A stretch of DNA of 64,000 bases from Pleodorina starrii. Its lineage: Eukaryota > Chlorophyta > Chlorophyceae > Chlamydomonadales > Volvocaceae. Of this stretch, positions 61,101 through 64,000 are shown piece after piece. The DNA lies in NCBI GenBank assembly GCA_030267565.1, contig BRXU01000013.1:1218001-1282000 (forward strand), in the 5' to 3' direction. Position 1 is the first letter of the stretch; each line of letters starts with the position of its first letter. The notes below the pieces were generated by a model. The model saw only the letters and a program-made list of their open reading frames with translations. It was not told where the DNA came from and made no database searches. The position numbers were made by a program, and so were the translations under genes.

Positions 61101-64000
61101 CAACCAACCAAAGAACGAAATGGTTGAAGCCGTGCTGGGCAGCCGGAGTGACGTGGCTCCGGCTACTAAAATTGCATACCCCAGTGGACGGTGGGCAGTG
61201 CAAAGCCGAAGCAGTCCAAACCCGGAGCTGTCAAACAATCCGAGCTGTGCAGTGAGCAATGAGCCCTGCCGACCAGGCAGATCAGAGCCCAACCCAAACT
61301 CACCGACACCTTGACGATGGGTTCGGGTGAGTCCGCGTTGCTGATCAGCACATTGTCGGGCTGCGAAGGACAGGGGAAGGTATGCAAGGCGGCTAGGCGA
61401 GGCGCGGTTGGATGGATCCCGGCGCGGCGCGCGTCAATTGCGGTGACGAAAGCCACCTAAAACCTGAACAAATCATCCCTGGCACTTTCGTTCGCCCATA
61501 ATCGGCGTTGCCAACAGGCCTGATACGTGCTCTCGGCCAGACGCGGCTCTCCCGCGCGTCGCGTCGCGACCTCGTCTCACATGCACCACACATGGCTGGG
61601 GTGCGGCAACAAACAGCCGTTTTTTAAACAGTGTTGCAGGTAGCCGCATCAATTCCCTGCCCATACACATACAAATTAACTCTTTTCTCCGGTCGCCTGC
61701 CCCACCTTCAGATCCCGGTGCACGATGGTGGGGTGCAGGTACTCGAGAGCGCGGGCAATCTCGCACCCTATGTGCAGGACCTGCACACAGTTGAGGTTTA
61801 TCGGTTTCCTGGTGGGTTAGTTGGTTGGTTGGTTGGCTGGTTGGTTGGCCTGAAGCGTGTTAACATTCCACGGTCAGCCCCGGGCCGCTGGCCCTCAAGC
61901 TTGCTCCCCAGGTAACTTGTGCGGTGGGGCGCAGTGGGGGGCAGACCCTTCCAAGAGTCCGCAACCCCCGCTGCCAACCTCTCTCACTGCCGCACATGCT
62001 CGACCCCCCTGAAAGCGCCCTGACCCTTACCCCATCCAAAGCACCCTGACCCTCACCAGGGGCAGCGGCAGCAGCCGGCCCGGGGCCTGCTTGAACACCA
62101 GGCGCTGCAGACTCGTCTCCATCAGCTCCATCACCAGACAGAACCGCGGAGGCGTCATGCACGCCGCCAGCAGTTGCACCACATTGGGGTGGCAGCAGCG
62201 CCCCAGCACCTCAACCTCTTGAGCAAACGTCGTCACGATCTTGTCCGTGGGGCCCCGGCTGCCGCCAGCAACCAGCAGGTCGCGCACCAGCTTGACCGCC
62301 ACGCGTTGACCGCCGTACAGTCCCTCGCACACCTTGCCGTACGAGCCCTTTCCCCGCACGACGGGCAGCAGCGTCACCTTCTGCGCCGGGTCCTGCCAGA
62401 GCTGCAGGTCGCGCCGCAGTGGCGTGAACGGCGTCACCACCACGTCTCTGTCCGGCGCCCCGCCTCCGCCGCCCTCCCGGATACAGCCCTCCCCCTGCTG
62501 CTGTCCCCCTTGCTGCTGCGGCTGCTGCTGCTGCTCGCTCTGTTGGCCGGCCTGCGACCCGCGGCCCGGGACAGGCCCCCGTCCCGCTTGCTTCTCCGCA
62601 TCCTCCACTGGCGAGCTGCACACGAGGCCGGTAAAGAGGTCGCTGAACTGCGGCGAGGCGCCCGGTTGCGCGCGAGAGGGCGGGACGGCCAGATCGCTGT
62701 CAATGTCGCACTCGCTGCTGTTTTGCAAGATGCCGGTGGCGGCGCCGCCGCCAAGCGCCTTGCCCGCCGCCGCCGCCGCTGCCGCCGGCGAGGACTTTGC
62801 TGCGGCTTCCGATGATGAGACGAATCCGCCGCCTGCAGCCAGCGTGTGGGAAGTGGGATGGGACGGGACGGCATGGTGGGCAGCCCCCACGCGAGTCATC
62901 CGGATGCACACATGTGGACCGCGGCGTCCATTATCCATATCACACGGCACATGCCACACGGGACCTGTATATCTCACGGGGGAAGTCCGGAATCAAGGTG
63001 GGCCCGTGTCCTGAACTCGCAGCGCCTTCTGCTGCCGGGCAAGTGCCGGACACGTATCTCGCAAGTTGGCGCAACAGTGGCAAACTTTCGTGTGGTGGAC
63101 AAGGCGCCGGCCAGCGCCGGGCAGCGGCGCTCTGTTTGCGCAGCAGAGAGGCTTAAGAGGGGCCACAGCACCGTGCTTGCCGACCGTCACAGATGGCGAT
63201 TGTGAGCCCGGTCGGCCGTTGCAGGCGGCGGCGGCTTGCATGCGACACGCGGTCAGGCCGTAACGTGCACTGGCAGTGTCGAGCTGTGCGACCCGTACCT
63301 GTGCCCACCGGGCTCCTCCGCGGCATGGCGCCGTAGGCCTCGTCCCCTGGGCTGGTACCCGAGGAGCTCCTTCTCGCGGAGGTGGTTCACCGGGGGGCGT
63401 GAGGGGCCAGAGAAAATGGACAAGGGGCGGGGGCGGCGTTGTTGGCGGGGAGTTGCGAGGGGGCAGGGAGCGAAAACGTGGGCAGGGAGGACTGCAGGGA
63501 GGCTGCGGGCGGCAGCTGACGCGGTGCGCATGCGCAGCGCCAGCTACCAGCGGCGGTGGGCCCTACCGGTATGGCTGGTTTGATCGGGCCATAGGGGCAA
63601 AATCCCCACTCGGTCGTCAGCCGGGTCCTGGCTCACAGCTCACAGTTCCGGAAGGGTCGTCACAACCAACGCGAGTGGCTGGTTTGTAGTTCCAGTGGGT
63701 GAGAACTAAGTGCATATGATCGGAATAAGGGTGAGGGAGGTACCGGTATCGGAGGGTGGCGGGAGGTACCGGAAGTACGGATGGCAGCTGCCCGTCACCC
63801 GGCTGGCTGGCTGCCTGGATGGCTCACCCATCGCCCTCCGCGAGGTTGGCCATCCGGGCTCCATCCGGCTGGAGCACCTTGACCGCATGGCGTGCCCGTC
63901 GTCGCCGCCACCGTACGGCAAGTACGACCAAGACCGCCGCCACCACCAGAGCCGCGATACCTGCGCCGGCCAGGATTTCCCACCACGGCATCTCAGCACG
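58110..64000 (-). CDS. Transmembrane TKL-type protein kinase (partial, 5' end outside window)
   Basis: Twelve exons, 5' to 3': 64000(partial)-63828, 63372-63299, 62832-62057, 61780-61706, 61360-61310, 61043-60981, 60705-60687, 60419-60378, 60041-59983, 59595-59565, 59210-59053, 58727-58110. Phases agree, 712 codons visible. The first visible exon has a hydrophobic helix (ILAGAGIAALVVAAVLVVLAV, encoded at about 63976-63914) followed by RWRRRRAR, a stop-transfer signal. A Ser/Gln-rich linker follows. The kinase domain has GKGSYGKV, VAVK, HRDLK|PDNVL, DFG, GT|PSYMAPE, DIYSWAVLVW and a late Arg (ERRP). A Thr/Ser/Ala-rich tail ends the protein. The cytoplasmic catalytic residues are all present, so it should be active. 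The likely family is algal tyrosine-kinase-like Ser/Thr kinases. Exon 63372-63299 is the least certain. Confidence 0.87.
60154..60171. repeat. (CA)n microsatellite in kinase intron
   Basis: About nine CA dinucleotides in the intron between exons 60419-60378 and 60041-59983. Confidence 0.85.

Overview
This is a window of nuclear DNA from a green alga, most likely a volvocine or Chlamydomonas-like chlorophyte. The evidence is GC-rich DNA, many short GT-AG introns, long Ala/Gly/Gln/Ser runs inside proteins, TGTAA polyadenylation motifs, and protein families of plant and algal type. These include a plant-type enhancer of polycomb protein, a UDP-arabinose mutase (RGP) and TKL-type kinases. Nothing bacterial was seen. 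All gene models were spliced by eye; exon lengths and reading phases add up to uninterrupted proteins unless stated otherwise.

Gene-dense part, 1-46.3 kb. (1) + strand 109-4821: C-terminal part of an ABCC/MRP-type ABC transporter, with its 5' end outside the window. (2) - strand 15014-7200: complete alpha-COP coatomer gene, 17 exons, 1238 aa. (3) - strand 23345-16322: complete HBS1-like ribosome-rescue GTPase, 16 exons, about 790 aa. (4) + strand 24686-27230: complete RGP/UDP-arabinopyranose mutase, 6 exons, 344 aa, with one GC-AG intron. (5) - strand 30345-29480: small RING-finger protein, 208 aa. (6) + strand 32258-37807: enhancer of polycomb-like subunit of NuA4-type acetyltransferase complexes, 1224 aa, with a huge Ser/Arg-rich tail. 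(7) - strand 46263-39106: an unrecognised protein of about 2240 aa encoded by two giant exons. These are eukaryotic housekeeping genes (membrane traffic, ribosome rescue, nucleotide-sugar metabolism, chromatin) with no operon-like relationship. HBS1/RGP and RING/EPL are divergent pairs; ABC/COPA and EPL/giant gene are convergent.

Repeat island, 46.3-58.1 kb. I found no convincing gene here. It holds WG/PPSH-encoding minisatellites with 8- and 20-bp units, a (GTTTCG)n array, a compact LTR element with terminal repeats, primer-binding site and polypurine tract (TRIM-like), and two tRNA T-arm-like hairpins showing a compensatory base change. It also holds two ~1.3-kb direct duplications 3.9 kb apart, snap-back palindromes, a perfect 16-bp hairpin and a (CAC)26 tract.

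Right end, 58.1-64 kb. On the - strand is the 3' part of a transmembrane, receptor-like TKL protein kinase gene (12 exons visible, one of 19 nt). Its 5' end lies beyond the window.
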